The notes: generated by a model from the sequence alone, not told the origin. A stretch of DNA of 64,000 nucleotides from Rhodoferax ferrireducens T118 (GCF_000013605.1 NC_007908.1:3720001-3784000); one strand, 5' to 3'. Counted from the stretch's first letter, positions 1-10,385 are shown. Numbers and translations are program-made.

Positions 1-18
1 TGATCAAGGAGAACAATG

Positions 19-639
19 ATGGCAACTGCAAAAAAACCGGTCGCAAAAAAGGCCGCTCCCGTGAAGAAAGCTGCACCAGCCAAGAAAGCTGCACCAGCCA
101 AGAAAGCTGCACCAGCCAAGAAAGCTGCACCGGCTAAGAAAGCTGCACCGGCTAAGAAAGCTGCACCGGCTAAGAAAGCTGCACCGGCTAAGAAAGCTGC
201 ACCAGCCAAGAAAGCTGCACCAGCCAAGAAAGCTGCACCGGCTAAGAAAGCTGCACCAGCCAAGAAAGCTGCACCGGCTAAGAAAGCTGCACCGGCTAAG
301 AAAGCTGCACCGGCTAAGAAAGCTGCACCGGCCAAGAAAGCTGCACCGGCCAAGAAAGCTGCACCGGCTAAGAAAGCTGCACCGGCTAAGAAAGCTGCAC
401 CGGCTAAGAAAGCTGCACCAGCCAAGAAAGCTGCACCAGCTAAGAAAGCTGCACCGGCTAAGAAGGCTGCACCGGCTAAGAAGGCTGCACCGGCTAAGAA
501 GGCTGCACCGGCTAAGAAGGCTGCACCGGCTAAGAAAGCTGCACCGGCTAAGAAGGCAAGCGCTCCAGCGGCACCTGTGGCTCAGACCACCTTGAACCCG
601 CAAGCGGCCTGGCCTTTTCCATCGGGCAGCAAACCCTGA
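19..639 (+). CDS. Histone H1-like Lys/Ala/Pro-repeat DNA-binding protein
   Basis: A 206-residue, very basic low-complexity protein. After a short Lys-rich head it carries 27 uninterrupted copies of the hexapeptide AAPAKK (about residues 18-179), then a non-basic tail rich in Ala, Pro and Thr that ends near WPFPSGSKP. Proteins of this kind (AlgP/Hc-like bacterial histone H1 homologues) bind DNA non-specifically and are thought to help nucleoid compaction. Two ATGs are adjacent (16 and 19); the AAGGAG at 6-11 is 7 nt from the second and only 4 nt from the first, so 19 is preferred. The repeat number is expected to vary between strains. Family level is secure, precise role is not. Confidence 0.85.
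   Translation: MATAKKPVAKKAAPVKKAAPAKKAAPAKKAAPAKKAAPAKKAAPAKKAAPAKKAAPAKKAAPAKKAAPAKKAAPAKKAAPAKKAAPAKKAAPAKKAAPAKKAAPAKKAAPAKKAAPAKKAAPAKKAAPAKKAAPAKKAAPAKKAAPAKKAAPAKKAAPAKKAAPAKKAAPAKKAAPAKKASAPAAPVAQTTLNPQAAWPFPSGSKP
70..555 (+). repeat. 27 tandem copies of an 18-bp coding repeat
   Basis: Twenty-seven in-frame copies of an 18-bp unit close to GCACCGGCTAAGAAAGCT, encoding AAPAKK. Copies differ only at synonymous third positions (CCA/CCG, GCT/GCC, AAA/AAG), and identical variants lie in blocks, which points to recent slippage or unequal crossover. Confidence 0.95.
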
Positions 640-675
640 AAAGCCAAGCTGGTTTTTCTTCAAGCCCGGTGTCGC

Positions 676-695
676 AAGGCCCCGGGCCTTTTTTT
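676..695 (+). terminator. Terminator of the histone-like gene
   Basis: GC-rich inverted repeat AAGGC-CCCGG-GCCTT running into a T tract, about 40 bp after the stop codon of the histone-like gene. It fits an intrinsic terminator. Confidence 0.7.
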
Positions 696-721
696 GCCCC
701 CGGCAAAAGGGGGAAACAAGC

Positions 722-1663
722 TCAGGGATAAAAAGTCAGCAAACGATACCCTGCGATGCGATCAGACGTGCCCACCGCCTTGATCTCCAGGGCCAGAGAA
801 ATCGGCCACTCAGCGCCCGCAGTCATCGCATCCGATTTAAGGCCGAGTTCTGAGGGCAGTAGTACCCGCCGCACCACTGGCTGATCCAGTGAGTCAGTCA
901 GCGTCAGCTCAATGGCCGACACAGCCAGTGAAATATCTGCTGTATTTTTTACTGTGAAATTCAAACGGTAAGAATCGCCCTGCAGTCTGTTAAATGACGA
1001 ACTGTCAATCACGATGGATTCAATACGTCGCAACGGCGACACGACGCAATTCAAAGGCGCACAGAGGGCCAGCAACAAGGGCCGCAAGCCAGGCTCCAGC
1101 GCCACGATCCGATTGCGCTCATGCAACACAATTTGTCCCAACAGCCCGAGCAGCAATACCAAACTCAGCAAAACCAAAGTCGCACGCATGATCGGCTTGT
1201 GCCAGAAAACGCCACTCTTGCTGTCCCGCAGGAAAGAGACTTCGTCTAGCTCATCACGGACGTCGGTTTCGTCGGCGTCTCGGCCGGCATCTGCCGTATA
1301 TCCGGTTGCCATGGCTGTTGAAACGGCTGACGGCGCTAAGTCCGAGGTGTCCATAGGGTGCACAGACTCATCCAACCGATCGAGTTCCTCCACCAAAGGC
1401 ATTGGAACGGACGAACCTTCATCAACCGGCGAGACCTCGGCCACAGGCAACCCGGATGCATCCACCGCGGTCAGGGCCTCGGGCAACTCCGGCTGTTGAG
1501 TTGATGGCAATTGCGGCGCAGGCGGCGCCTGTAGCAGGTGAAGCGCAGCGTCGAATATTTCGTCACATTGGCCACACCTCACCCAGCCTTCGGAAATCCG
1601 AAGTTGGTCTGGCACGACCTTGAACAGGGTCTGGCAGGACGGGCAACGTGTGATCAGGCTCAT
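722..1663 (-). CDS. Zinc-ribbon, DUF3426-type membrane protein
   Basis: A 313-residue protein. Residues 1-38 form an MJ0042-type zinc ribbon with two CxxC pairs (CPSC and CGQC). An acidic, Pro/Ser-rich disordered region follows, then one membrane segment (about residues 163-184, many Leu and Val), then a C-terminal beta-rich domain of the DUF3426 type. The topology suggests a cytoplasmic zinc ribbon and a periplasmic domain. It is the last gene of a leftward run after prmA with a 34-bp gap, an arrangement seen in other Comamonadaceae. Molecular function is unknown. Confidence 0.8.
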   Translation of the reverse strand: MSLITRCPSCQTLFKVVPDQLRISEGWVRCGQCDEIFDAALHLLQAPPAPQLPSTQQPELPEALTAVDASGLPVAEVSPVDEGSSVPMPLVEELDRLDESVHPMDTSDLAPSAVSTAMATGYTADAGRDADETDVRDELDEVSFLRDSKSGVFWHKPIMRATLVLLSLVLLLGLLGQIVLHERNRIVALEPGLRPLLLALCAPLNCVVSPLRRIESIVIDSSSFNRLQGDSYRLNFTVKNTADISLAVSAIELTLTDSLDQPVVRRVLLPSELGLKSDAMTAGAEWPISLALEIKAVGTSDRIAGYRLLTFYP

Positions 1664-1697
1664 GGGTTGAAAATTGTAGAGCCGTGCCCGGAACAGT

Positions 1698-2603
1698 TCA
1701 GTTTGACGCGGTCATCAATATCCAGCCCTCTTGCTGATCCGAAATCACCAATTGGCAATAGGGTGCGTAAGCCGCTTTCAGCTCATCAGCTTGGGTGCCA
1801 AGAATGCCGGCCAATACCAGCGAGCCGCCGGGCGCCACATGCGACCACAACAAGGGCGCCAGCACCTTCAAGGGAGTCGCCAGAATATTGGCCAACACGG
1901 TTTGATAGACACCCGTGGCGGCATCCGGGAAGCCGGCCTTCAGATGAACCTGATTGGCCTGCGCATTCAGCACGGTCGATTCAACCGCCGCATCATCAAT
2001 ATCAACTGCGTCAATGTCAGTGGCGCCATACTTGGCCGCGCCGATGGCGAGAATGCCCGAGCCACAACCGTAATCCAGCACCCGGCCCAGCGCATGATTG
2101 ACTGTGGATTCATCGCCGTGACCACGCTGGGCAATCCAGCGCAAACACATGCGGGTGGTCGGGTGGGTGCCAGTGCCAAACGCCAAACCCGGGTCGAGAC
2201 GAATGACAATGCGGGCCTGCGCGGGCGGTTCGTGCCAGGTCGGCACGATCCAGAACTCTGGCGTAATTTCCACCGGCGTGAACTGGGACTGGGTCAAACG
2301 CACCCAATCCTGCTCCGCCACGGCCTGCATACCCAACAGTTGGCAGTCCGCAAAAAAATCCTGCGCTTGCAACAGGTCCAAGGCTTCTTTCGCCAACACC
2401 TCAGAGGCATACAACGCGCTTACCCGCGAGCGCTGCCAACCCGTTTTGGGTGGCGGCATGCCAGGCTCTCCGAACAAAGCCTGCTCGGCATCGGTCTGGG
2501 CATCGGCATCCTCAATACTGACACTCAAGGCGTCCAGCGCTTCGAGCGTGTCACTCAAGGTCCCAACCCGGTTCTCCGGGCACATCAAGGTCAGTTCAAA
2601 CAT
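1698..2603 (-). CDS. prmA: Ribosomal protein L11 methyltransferase
   Basis: A 301-residue SAM-dependent methyltransferase that methylates lysines and the N-terminus of ribosomal protein L11. The N-terminal part (1-115) resembles the L11-binding domain. The Rossmann domain shows DPGLAFGTGTHPTTRMCL, the family signature, then the SAM motif DYGCGSGILAIGAAKYGA and the catalytic-loop motif VLANILATPL. Length is normal. It lies between accC and the zinc-ribbon gene, and its start faces a 61-bp tandem repeat that probably separates it from accC transcription. Confidence 0.95.
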   Translation of the reverse strand: MFELTLMCPENRVGTLSDTLEALDALSVSIEDADAQTDAEQALFGEPGMPPPKTGWQRSRVSALYASEVLAKEALDLLQAQDFFADCQLLGMQAVAEQDWVRLTQSQFTPVEITPEFWIVPTWHEPPAQARIVIRLDPGLAFGTGTHPTTRMCLRWIAQRGHGDESTVNHALGRVLDYGCGSGILAIGAAKYGATDIDAVDIDDAAVESTVLNAQANQVHLKAGFPDAATGVYQTVLANILATPLKVLAPLLWSHVAPGGSLVLAGILGTQADELKAAYAPYCQLVISDQQEGWILMTASN

Positions 2604-2614
2604 GCTTTCCTAAT

Positions 2615-2736
2615 TAGTTGAGGACAGAGCTGGTTCGCGCAGCAATACTGCGGCCTGTCCCGCAATGTTTCAGGCTAGTTGAGGATAGAGCTGGCTCGCG
2701 CCGCCATACTGCGGCCTGTCCCGCAAGGTTTCAGTC
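2615..2736. repeat. Two tandem copies of a 61-bp sequence between prmA and accC
   Basis: Positions 2615-2675 and 2676-2736 are about 90 percent identical direct repeats beginning TAGTTGAGGA and sharing the core TACTGCGGCCTGTCCCGCAA. Each unit holds a short GCGG...CCGC inverted repeat. The second copy abuts the accC stop codon, and the pair fills nearly the whole intergenic gap, where a prmA promoter would be expected. No function is known. Confidence 0.85.
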
Positions 2737-4085
2737 TAGCGTGTGTGCTGGGCAAGCCATTCTTCAAGATAGTGGATGTTGGTGCCACCGGACATGAACT
2801 TCGCGTCCACCATCAACTCACGGTGCAGCGCAATGTTGGTGTTGATGCCCTCCACCACCGTTTCACCCAAGGCTGTTCGCATACGCGCCAAGGCCTGCTC
2901 ACGTGTGTCGCCGTGCACAATGATCTTGCCAATCATCGAGTCGTAATTTGAGGGAACGAAGTAATTGGTGTAGATGTGGGAGTCCACCCGCACCCCTGGC
3001 CCGCCCGGTGCGTGCCACATGGTGACTCGACCAGGTGAAGGAATGAATTTAAAGGGGTCTTCAGCATTCACACGACATTCAATGGCGTGTCCACGAATCT
3101 CAATCTGGCGTTGCGTGAACGGCAACTTCTCACCGGCCGCCACCATGATCTGGGTCTTGACAATATCCACCCCGGTAATCATTTCCGTGACCGGGTGCTC
3201 CACCTGCACGCGGGTATTCATTTCGATGAAATAAAACTCGCCGTCTTCATACAAAAACTCGAAAGTGCCGGCCCCGCGATAACCAATTTTTTTGCACGCT
3301 GACACGCAGCGATCGCCCAGACGTTCAATCAGCTTGCGTGCAATACCGGGCGCAGGCGCTTCTTCCAGCACTTTTTGGTGCCGCCGCTGCATCGAGCAAT
3401 CTCGCTCACCCAGGTACACCGCGTTCCTGTACTTGTCCGCCAGAATCTGGATTTCAATATGCCTGGGGTTCTGGAGAAACTTCTCCAGATACACCGCCGG
3501 GTTGCCAAAAGCGGCGCCGGCTTCGGCTTTGGTCATGGTGACAGCATTGAGCAAAGCCGCTTCGGTATGGACCACGCGCATACCGCGTCCACCCCCGCCC
3601 CCCGCAGCCTTGATGATGACCGGGTAACCCACGGCCTTGGCAATACGGCGAACTTGCACCGGATCATCGGGCAGCTCGCCTTCCGAACCTGGTACACAGG
3701 GAACGCCCGCCTTGATCATCGCCTGCTTGGCAGAGACCTTGTCACCCATCATGCGAATCGATTCGGGTGTCGGGCCAATAAACTGAAAACCACTTTTCTC
3801 CACCCGCTCGGCAAAATCAGCGTTTTCGCTCAAAAAACCGTAACCGGGATGGATCGCCTCGGCATCCGTCACTTCAGCGGCCGAAATGATGGCGGGCATA
3901 TTCAGATAGCTCAGAGCCGACTGCGCGGGTCCGATGCAGACGGCTTCTTCGGCCAACTTGACGTACTTGGCCTCGCGATCAGCCTCCGAATAGACCATGA
4001 CCGCCTGGATACCAAGCTCACGACAGGCACGTTGAATTCTGAGGGCAATTTCGCCCCGATTGGCAACCAGGATTTTCTTGAACAT
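2736..4085 (-). CDS. accC: Acetyl-CoA carboxylase, biotin carboxylase subunit
   Basis: A 449-residue biotin carboxylase: ATP-dependent carboxylation of biotin on AccB, the first half-reaction of malonyl-CoA synthesis for fatty acids. It has the N-terminal domain ([14 protein letters not shown]), the ATP-grasp glycine-rich loop ([14 protein letters not shown]), the metal/ATP site ([16 protein letters not shown]) and the C-terminal biotin carboxylase domain. Length and motifs are complete. It is 18 bp downstream of accB, the standard two-gene arrangement. Confidence 0.98.
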   Translation of the reverse strand: MFKKILVANRGEIALRIQRACRELGIQAVMVYSEADREAKYVKLAEEAVCIGPAQSALSYLNMPAIISAAEVTDAEAIHPGYGFLSENADFAERVEKSGFQFIGPTPESIRMMGDKVSAKQAMIKAGVPCVPGSEGELPDDPVQVRRIAKAVGYPVIIKAAGGGGGRGMRVVHTEAALLNAVTMTKAEAGAAFGNPAVYLEKFLQNPRHIEIQILADKYRNAVYLGERDCSMQRRHQKVLEEAPAPGIARKLIERLGDRCVSACKKIGYRGAGTFEFLYEDGEFYFIEMNTRVQVEHPVTEMITGVDIVKTQIMVAAGEKLPFTQRQIEIRGHAIECRVNAEDPFKFIPSPGRVTMWHAPGGPGVRVDSHIYTNYFVPSNYDSMIGKIIVHGDTREQALARMRTALGETVVEGINTNIALHRELMVDAKFMSGGTNIHYLEEWLAQHTR

Positions 4086-4103
4086 GGGAATGGCCGCTTT
4101 ACA

Positions 4104-4547
4104 TCACTCAATCACAAACAAGGGCTGTCCGTACTCAACGGCCTGTCCGTTCTCGCAAAGAATTTGCGTCACCGTTCCCGATTTATCGGCTTCGATTTCA
4201 TTGAGAATCTTCATGGCCTCAATAATGCAGACGGTTTCACCGATTTTGATGGCATCCCCAATCTCAACAAAAGCCTTGGCGCCCGGGGACGCAGACCGAT
4301 AAAAAGTCCCAACCATCGGCGATTTGACGGTGTGAACAGCAACGGTGGGCGCAACCGCAGGCGCAGGACTCTGGGCCGCCACTGCAACAGGCGCCAGCGC
4401 AGCGGCGGGGGCCGCATACTGCTGAAGAACCATGGCGCCACCGCCCTTGACGATGCGAACCTTGCCTTCGGCTTCTGTGATCTCCAACTCCGAGACATTT
4501 GACTCTGACACCAGGTCAATCAGCGTCTTCAATTTTCTAAGGTCCAT
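4104..4547 (-). CDS. accB: Acetyl-CoA carboxylase biotin carboxyl carrier protein
   Basis: A 147-residue biotin carboxyl carrier protein. The N-terminus ([16 protein letters not shown]) is the conserved family head, followed by an Ala/Pro-rich linker and a C-terminal biotinyl domain with the biotin-accepting lysine in [10 protein letters not shown]. Start at ATG 4547. The first gene of the accBC pair; its upstream region (4548-4716) has a short inverted repeat. Confidence 0.97.
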   Translation of the reverse strand: MDLRKLKTLIDLVSESNVSELEITEAEGKVRIVKGGGAMVLQQYAAPAAALAPVAVAAQSPAPAVAPTVAVHTVKSPMVGTFYRSASPGAKAFVEIGDAIKIGETVCIIEAMKILNEIEADKSGTVTQILCENGQAVEYGQPLFVIE

Positions 4548-4577
4548 GAGATCTCCAACGAATTTAAAATAATGACC

Positions 4578-4601
4578 GGCGAATTTACCTTAAATTTCGC
4601 C
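4578..4601. promoter_or_regulatory. Inverted repeat upstream of accB
   Basis: Near-palindrome GGCGAATTTA-CC-TTAAATTTCGCC, 31 bp upstream of the accB ATG. Arms GGCGAA/TTCGCC are perfect. It could be an operator in the accBC leader; no regulator can be named from sequence alone. Confidence 0.4.
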
Positions 4602-4716
4602 AAAGTACAGCTATCTTCTTTTATTTTGCAGAATTTCGGTCAAATTTAGACAATCAATCTATTGACCATTGGCATCGTCGAGCCGCTGAACAACGGCTGT
4701 TTGTTGCGCTTCGCAC

Positions 4717-5283
4717 CTATTTCAATGTTGCCCAAGCCAACAGATTCGCCGGCGACACTTGACCTATTTTACGATGCGCCACCACCCCATCTGATCCAAG
4801 CACCACAGTGAACGGCAAACCACCACTCAAATTACCGAGCGATTTGCTGAGTTCAACACCGGGAACTCCTGCCAGCACGACTGGAAAAGTCACCGGAGTC
4901 TTCACCAAAAACCGCTTGACCGGCTCCAACTGATCCACCGCCAAACCAAGCATTTGCCATCCTTTGGCTGAATGCTCCTGATAGAAGCTGCTCAATAGCG
5001 GTAGTTCTTCCACACAAGGCGGGCACCAGGTGGCCCAGAAATTCAACAGCACAGGCTTGCCGCGCAACGAAGCCATACTGAACACGCCACCATCGAGTCC
5101 TGGGAACTCCAGTTGCCAAAGTCCCGAGTCGGCGGCCGGCGGCATCGTCTGCGGCGCGTAGGTCCGCCAAGCCAAGCCAACGCCTCCCAAAGCGGCGGCA
5201 CCGGCCACCGCACCCATCAACCAGCGCCGACGGGTCCTTGAGCGGTTTTCTGCGAGTTCGGAAGAAAGGGGCGATTCAATCAT
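4717..5283 (-). CDS. TlpA-family thiol:disulfide oxidoreductase
   Basis: A 188-residue exported thioredoxin-fold protein. The start at ATG 5283 (MIESPL) is chosen because it overlaps the upstream stop codon by only a few bases; the open frame runs further but would overlap that gene fully. An Arg-rich N-terminus (RTRRRWLMG) and a hydrophobic stretch form a signal anchor. The domain has the active site WATWCPPC (CxxC) in a TlpA/ResA-like context. It likely reduces periplasmic disulfides, for example in cytochrome c maturation; the substrate cannot be inferred. Confidence 0.85.
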   Translation of the reverse strand: MIESPLSSELAENRSRTRRRWLMGAVAGAAALGGVGLAWRTYAPQTMPPAADSGLWQLEFPGLDGGVFSMASLRGKPVLLNFWATWCPPCVEELPLLSSFYQEHSAKGWQMLGLAVDQLEPVKRFLVKTPVTFPVVLAGVPGVELSKSLGNLSGGLPFTVVLGSDGVVAHRKIGQVSPANLLAWATLK

Positions 5284-5872
5284 GGCGCTGATCATGCAAC
5301 AGACGCCGCACCGCCACCAAGTCCCCACGCGGTGGGCGCCCTTTGGCATCAGGTTTGAGCGCGCCCCGCACGTCGTCGCGGTCGTACACCAACAAGTGAA
5401 CGCCCACATCTTCCTTCAGGTCGGGGCAAAAAGCATGCACACTCAAGGCCTCAACCGCTGCACCGTTGAAACCGCTGACCGTGCGCGGCACGTAGTCCAC
5501 CTGATGGTCAATGAGCGATATCTCCGCCGATTTACTGTCATCACAAAACAACTGAATGTAAATATCCGACAATCGCGTCGCTGTGCCGTGCCACACGGCT
5601 CCTCCCAAATAGGGCCGAAACGCCGCCATACGTTCCATCCAGACCAAGGCCAAGCGACGCAAAGCCAACAACTCACCGGGCTGGGTGTCGGCACAGAAGA
5701 CTGACAGGTACTCCACCACCGCATCTTCGATTTCGTCATTGCCCGGCACGGCGGTGCGCAGCGGCAGACCCATATGCTTGACGGCGCGGCGCTTGGCTGG
5801 CCCGTACTCGAGCCCCTCCTCCACCACCAAGCGTGCAGCCACGGCCGAAATTTCTGATTTCAGGGTTTCCAT
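5276..5872 (-). CDS. Conserved hypothetical protein next to mpl
   Basis: A 198-residue soluble protein with no signal peptide or membrane segment. The N-terminal half is helical and charged; the middle has AVWHGTATRLSDIYIQLFCDD, resembling nothing I can name with confidence. It overlaps the tlpA-like gene and is divergent from mpl with a 55-bp shared promoter region, suggesting a conserved pairing. Some databases label the family as a ligase, probably by neighbourhood; no ligase motif is visible. Confidence 0.65.
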   Translation of the reverse strand: METLKSEISAVAARLVVEEGLEYGPAKRRAVKHMGLPLRTAVPGNDEIEDAVVEYLSVFCADTQPGELLALRRLALVWMERMAAFRPYLGGAVWHGTATRLSDIYIQLFCDDSKSAEISLIDHQVDYVPRTVSGFNGAAVEALSVHAFCPDLKEDVGVHLLVYDRDDVRGALKPDAKGRPPRGDLVAVRRLLHDQRHD

Positions 5873-5927
5873 ACGGCCTCATTTTGCCCCGGTTTGGGGG
5901 TGCAGGGCAGCAGCCTAAAATTCAACC

Positions 5928-7328
5928 ATGCATATTCATATTCTTGGTATTTGTGGCACTTTCATGGGTGGTTTGGCCGCTTTGGCACGGGAGGCTGGCC
6001 ACAAAGTCACCGGCTGCGACGCCGGCGTTTATCCGCCCATGAGCGACCAGTTGCGAGCGCTTGGCATTGACCTGATTGAAGGCTTCGGCGCCGACCAGTT
6101 GGCACTTGTCCCTGACATGTTTGTGGTGGGTAACGTGGTCAGCCGCGCCCACCTGGCCGATGGAAGCCCGAAATTTCCCTTGATGGAAGCCATTCTGGAC
6201 GCAGGCCTGCCCTACACCAGCGGCCCCCAGTGGCTGGCCGAGCACATCCTGCAGGGTCGGCATGTCATCGCCGTCGCGGGCACCCATGGCAAAACGACCA
6301 CCACCGCCATGGTCGCCTGGATACTGGAATGCGCTGGTTTGCAGCCCGGATTTCTGGTCGGCGGCGTACCGGTGAATTTTGGCGTGTCAGCCCGTTTGGG
6401 GGCAGGCCGGACTTTTGTGATCGAAGCCGACGAATACGACACCGCATTTTTCGACAAGCGCAGCAAATTTGTGCATTACCGGCCGCGCACCGCCGTGCTC
6501 AACAACCTCGAATTCGACCACGCTGACATTTTTGATGACCTGGCCGCGATTGAGCGCCAATTTCATCACCTGCTGCGCACCGTGCCAGGCGCAGGCCCGC
6601 ACGGTTCGGGTCGGGTCGTCGTCAACGGACTGGAAGAAAGCCTGGCACGGGTGATCCACGCGGGCTGCTGGAGTGAAGTCCGCAGCTTTGGCGCGGTGGT
6701 CAGTGATTTCACGGCACGCGGTGAGCCGCAGGAATTCGACGTGTTGTACCAGAACCAACTCGTCGGCCACGTGAAGTGGGCACTAACTGGCGTACACAAC
6801 CAGCTCAATGCACTGGCGGCCATTGCGGCGGCCCAACATGTGGAGGTTTCGCCCGAGGCCGCCGCCCGCGCGCTGGGCAGCTTTGAGAATGTGAAACGAC
6901 GCATGGAAATTCGCGGCAGCGTGCAGCGCGCTGATGGCAGCATCACGGTGTACGACGACTTTGCCCACCACCCAACCGCCATTCGTACAACCGTCGACGG
7001 TCTGCGGCGAAAGCTGGGCCCCAAGCAACGCATCCTGGCGGTGTTTGAGCCGCGCAGCAACACCATGAAGCTCGGCACCATGAAAGCCCAATTGCCGTGG
7101 AGTCTGGCCGATGCCGATCTGGCTTTTTGCCACGGGGGTGGACTGGGCTGGGATGCGCGCGAGGCCTTGGCCAGCATGGGCGCCAAAGCCCAGGTGGCCG
7201 ACACCATCGATGACTTGGTGGCGCAGGTGGTGGCGCAAGCGAGAGCGGGCGACCACATCCTGTGCATGAGCAACGGCGGCTTTGGCGGCGTTCACCTGAA
7301 GCTGTTACAGGCGCTAGAAAATAGATAG
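5928..7328 (+). CDS. mpl: UDP-N-acetylmuramate:L-Ala-gamma-D-Glu-meso-Dap ligase
   Basis: A 466-residue Mur-ligase homologue that rejoins recycled murein tripeptide to UDP-MurNAc. The N-terminus MHIHILGICGTFMGG is the Mpl-specific UDP-binding loop; the ATP loop is AGTHGKTTTTAMVAW near residue 118; EADEYDTAFFDKRSKF is the Mpl/MurC central motif; YDDFAHHPTA lies in the C-terminal domain. Its last codons overlap the start of a dispersed intergenic repeat (7317-7372), so the extreme C-terminus may be repeat-encoded. Confidence 0.95.
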   Translation: MHIHILGICGTFMGGLAALAREAGHKVTGCDAGVYPPMSDQLRALGIDLIEGFGADQLALVPDMFVVGNVVSRAHLADGSPKFPLMEAILDAGLPYTSGPQWLAEHILQGRHVIAVAGTHGKTTTTAMVAWILECAGLQPGFLVGGVPVNFGVSARLGAGRTFVIEADEYDTAFFDKRSKFVHYRPRTAVLNNLEFDHADIFDDLAAIERQFHHLLRTVPGAGPHGSGRVVVNGLEESLARVIHAGCWSEVRSFGAVVSDFTARGEPQEFDVLYQNQLVGHVKWALTGVHNQLNALAAIAAAQHVEVSPEAAARALGSFENVKRRMEIRGSVQRADGSITVYDDFAHHPTAIRTTVDGLRRKLGPKQRILAVFEPRSNTMKLGTMKAQLPWSLADADLAFCHGGGLGWDAREALASMGAKAQVADTIDDLVAQVVAQARAGDHILCMSNGGFGGVHLKLLQALENR

Positions 7329-7372
7329 CAACTTACCAAACAGGGACAGGGGCTAAAACCCTAAAAGGCTCA
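7317..7372 (+). repeat. Dispersed ~60-bp repeat, copy 1 (mpl 3' end)
   Basis: A divergent member of the dispersed family seen also near 10.4, 14.9, 17.2, 21.8, 28.2, 41.2, 42.6 and 61.2 kb: ATAGATAGCA followed by GGGGCTAAAACCCTAAAA. It overlaps the mpl stop codon. Confidence 0.55.
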
Positions 7373-7410
7373 TAGTGCCACCCCCTATCAGCGCCGGGTC
7401 CGGCCCCTGT

Positions 7411-8379
7411 TCAGGGTTCATAAGCCGCCAGACGACGGCGCTCGTCCGAGCTGAACCGGGACTGGCGCAACTGCGCTAACGCCGACTCGCGCTGTGCCGG
7501 TGGTGCGTCGGCCTGTGCCTCGAGCAACTTGCTGCGCTCGCTCAGGTAAGTGGCGATGCGGCTCTTCCAGGCGATTTCTTCGCGGTCCACCTCGGCCAGG
7601 CGGGCAGCGGCTTCAGGGTTGAGCTCCCTGGACCGCAGGCGATAGACATCGTCGTCGCTGGCGCCCTGGGCACGCAGGTCCTGCGCCATTTGCTCGATTC
7701 TGAGCACCCGGCGGGGTGCCTCGCGTTCTTCACGCAGCACCGCCGACTGGGTGGCATCGAGTGTTGCGAGTTGCTCCTTCTTCTGCGCTGCGGTGAGCGC
7801 CGGGTTCTGGCTGATCTCCAGCCGCGCCACGGCATCCATGTCGTAGTCATCCTCAAAGCCGAACATGCCCTGGGTTTCTTCGGCGCTGAAGAACTGGGAC
7901 CGCAAGTCCTGCATGGCCAGCAGGCGCCGACGGACAGCTTGCACACCGGCGCCTGCCAGCTCCGGGTTCTTGTCCAATCCGACCAAAGCCAGCTTGAACT
8001 GCAAATACAGGGCCAACAAGCGCCTAACCCCAGGCAGTTGATGGGCAGGCAAGCGCCGTTGCAGCTCACTGCTGATTTCCAGCCGGATGGCGTCAATACG
8101 CTGCTCGCCGACGGCACTCAGGTAATAGTCGAACAGGCGTTTGAGTTCAGCGTACGGCAATGGGCCTGACTGCGCTTGCGCGGCAGCTGGCAAAGCCCGC
8201 AAGTCGCCGTCGGGCACGGTGTCCTGCATGGAGTGCACAAACGCCGCCCCAACAACCACTGGCGCCGCGCTGAACGACGAGGTCTCGGGGCTGGCGGCGT
8301 GCGGCCACCACCGCCAGCCTGCAAGCACCAGGACCAGACCGAACAGGCCCCAGGCGAGGTGTCTGACACGCAGCTTCAT
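7411..8379 (-). CDS. Lipase-specific foldase (lipase chaperone)
   Basis: A 322-residue membrane-anchored periplasmic steric chaperone. One N-terminal membrane segment (about residues 8-25), a variable Ala-rich linker, then a helical domain with the diagnostic motif RLFDYYLSAVGE (about residues 85-96) of Lif/LifO proteins. The rest is helix-rich and charged, as in the foldase that wraps its lipase. The lipase gene is 7 bp upstream on the same strand, the usual lip-lif order. It should be needed to fold the lipase before type II secretion. Confidence 0.93.
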   Translation of the reverse strand: MKLRVRHLAWGLFGLVLVLAGWRWWPHAASPETSSFSAAPVVVGAAFVHSMQDTVPDGDLRALPAAAQAQSGPLPYAELKRLFDYYLSAVGEQRIDAIRLEISSELQRRLPAHQLPGVRRLLALYLQFKLALVGLDKNPELAGAGVQAVRRRLLAMQDLRSQFFSAEETQGMFGFEDDYDMDAVARLEISQNPALTAAQKKEQLATLDATQSAVLREEREAPRRVLRIEQMAQDLRAQGASDDDVYRLRSRELNPEAAARLAEVDREEIAWKSRIATYLSERSKLLEAQADAPPAQRESALAQLRQSRFSSDERRRLAAYEP

Positions 8380-8386
8380 CAGCGCG

Positions 8387-9719
<1,333 letters not shown>

Positions 9720-10352
9720 ATGGCACGCTACAACACCCCTTTTGAAATCCATGTCCATGGCCAGGTGAGCTTGCGCCCCAATGTTGTTTTTGAGCAGTTG
9801 CAAGAAGCCCTCAAGCCGTTATGGAAATACGCCGGCGCGCGGTCCTTGGCCGATGCCGCCGACAGCTCCTACGAAGACGAGCCGGGCATCAAATTTGACC
9901 CGCAGGAGCATCTGCTGCAGATGTGCTGGACCGTGGCCGGTGACGATGATTTTCGCCAGGTGCTGGATGAAATGTGCATGAACCTCAATGAGGTGGCGCA
10001 AGCCGGTGCCGCGATCGAAGTTACGTTTTATGACGCTGAGTTTGACGATGAGGACGAGGATTCGGACGCCGAGTCACGCGATGATTTTGTGATGCTCTTC
10101 GTGGGGCCAGACCCGGCGGCCATCATGCAGGTACAGCGCGACTTGCTGGTGCAGGATGTGGTGAACCTGATGGAACGCCATTTTGATGGCGCCGAGCTGG
10201 TGGGCGTGGTGGCTGAAGTCGACAAGTTGTTCAGCCAGCGCTTTGACGACCTGGTGAATTCGCTGCAACTCGGGCGCCCCCCGCGGGGTTCCGGCGGTGG
10301 CCATGGCGGCATCGGCCATGGCGGCGGGCGCAAGCCGCGCCATTTGCACTGA
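9720..10352 (+). CDS. Acidic conserved hypothetical protein
   Basis: A 210-residue soluble protein. It has a mixed alpha/beta body with an acidic loop (DDEDEDSDAESRDD, residues 102-122) and a Gly/His-rich C-terminal tail (GGGHGGIGHGGG, about residues 189-203) that could bind metal. Probably one of the small families confined to Burkholderiales; no function is known to me. It precedes the pilus ATPase gene by about 110 bp, but there is no other sign of a link. Confidence 0.65.
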   Translation: MARYNTPFEIHVHGQVSLRPNVVFEQLQEALKPLWKYAGARSLADAADSSYEDEPGIKFDPQEHLLQMCWTVAGDDDFRQVLDEMCMNLNEVAQAGAAIEVTFYDAEFDDEDEDSDAESRDDFVMLFVGPDPAAIMQVQRDLLVQDVVNLMERHFDGAELVGVVAEVDKLFSQRFDDLVNSLQLGRPPRGSGGGHGGIGHGGGRKPRHLH

Positions 10353-10385
10353 GGTGGCATGAGGCAAGGCATTTTTTCAAGCAAA

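Noticed and set aside
70..555. CRISPR-like regular repetition
   Set aside because: Units are contiguous with no unique spacers and are in frame.
4..663. 219-codon - strand frame rich in Cys, Ser and Leu opposite the histone-like gene
   Set aside because: Product of the 18-bp coding repeat read antisense; the + strand has SD, start and a recognised family.
3375..4502. 375-codon + strand frame opposite accC and accB
   Set aside because: Spans two real genes on the other strand; no family features.
5284..5409. N-terminal extension of the TlpA-like protein to 5409
   Set aside because: Would overlap the upstream gene by over 130 bp and lacks a signal peptide at the start; ATG 5283 gives both normal length and an export signal.
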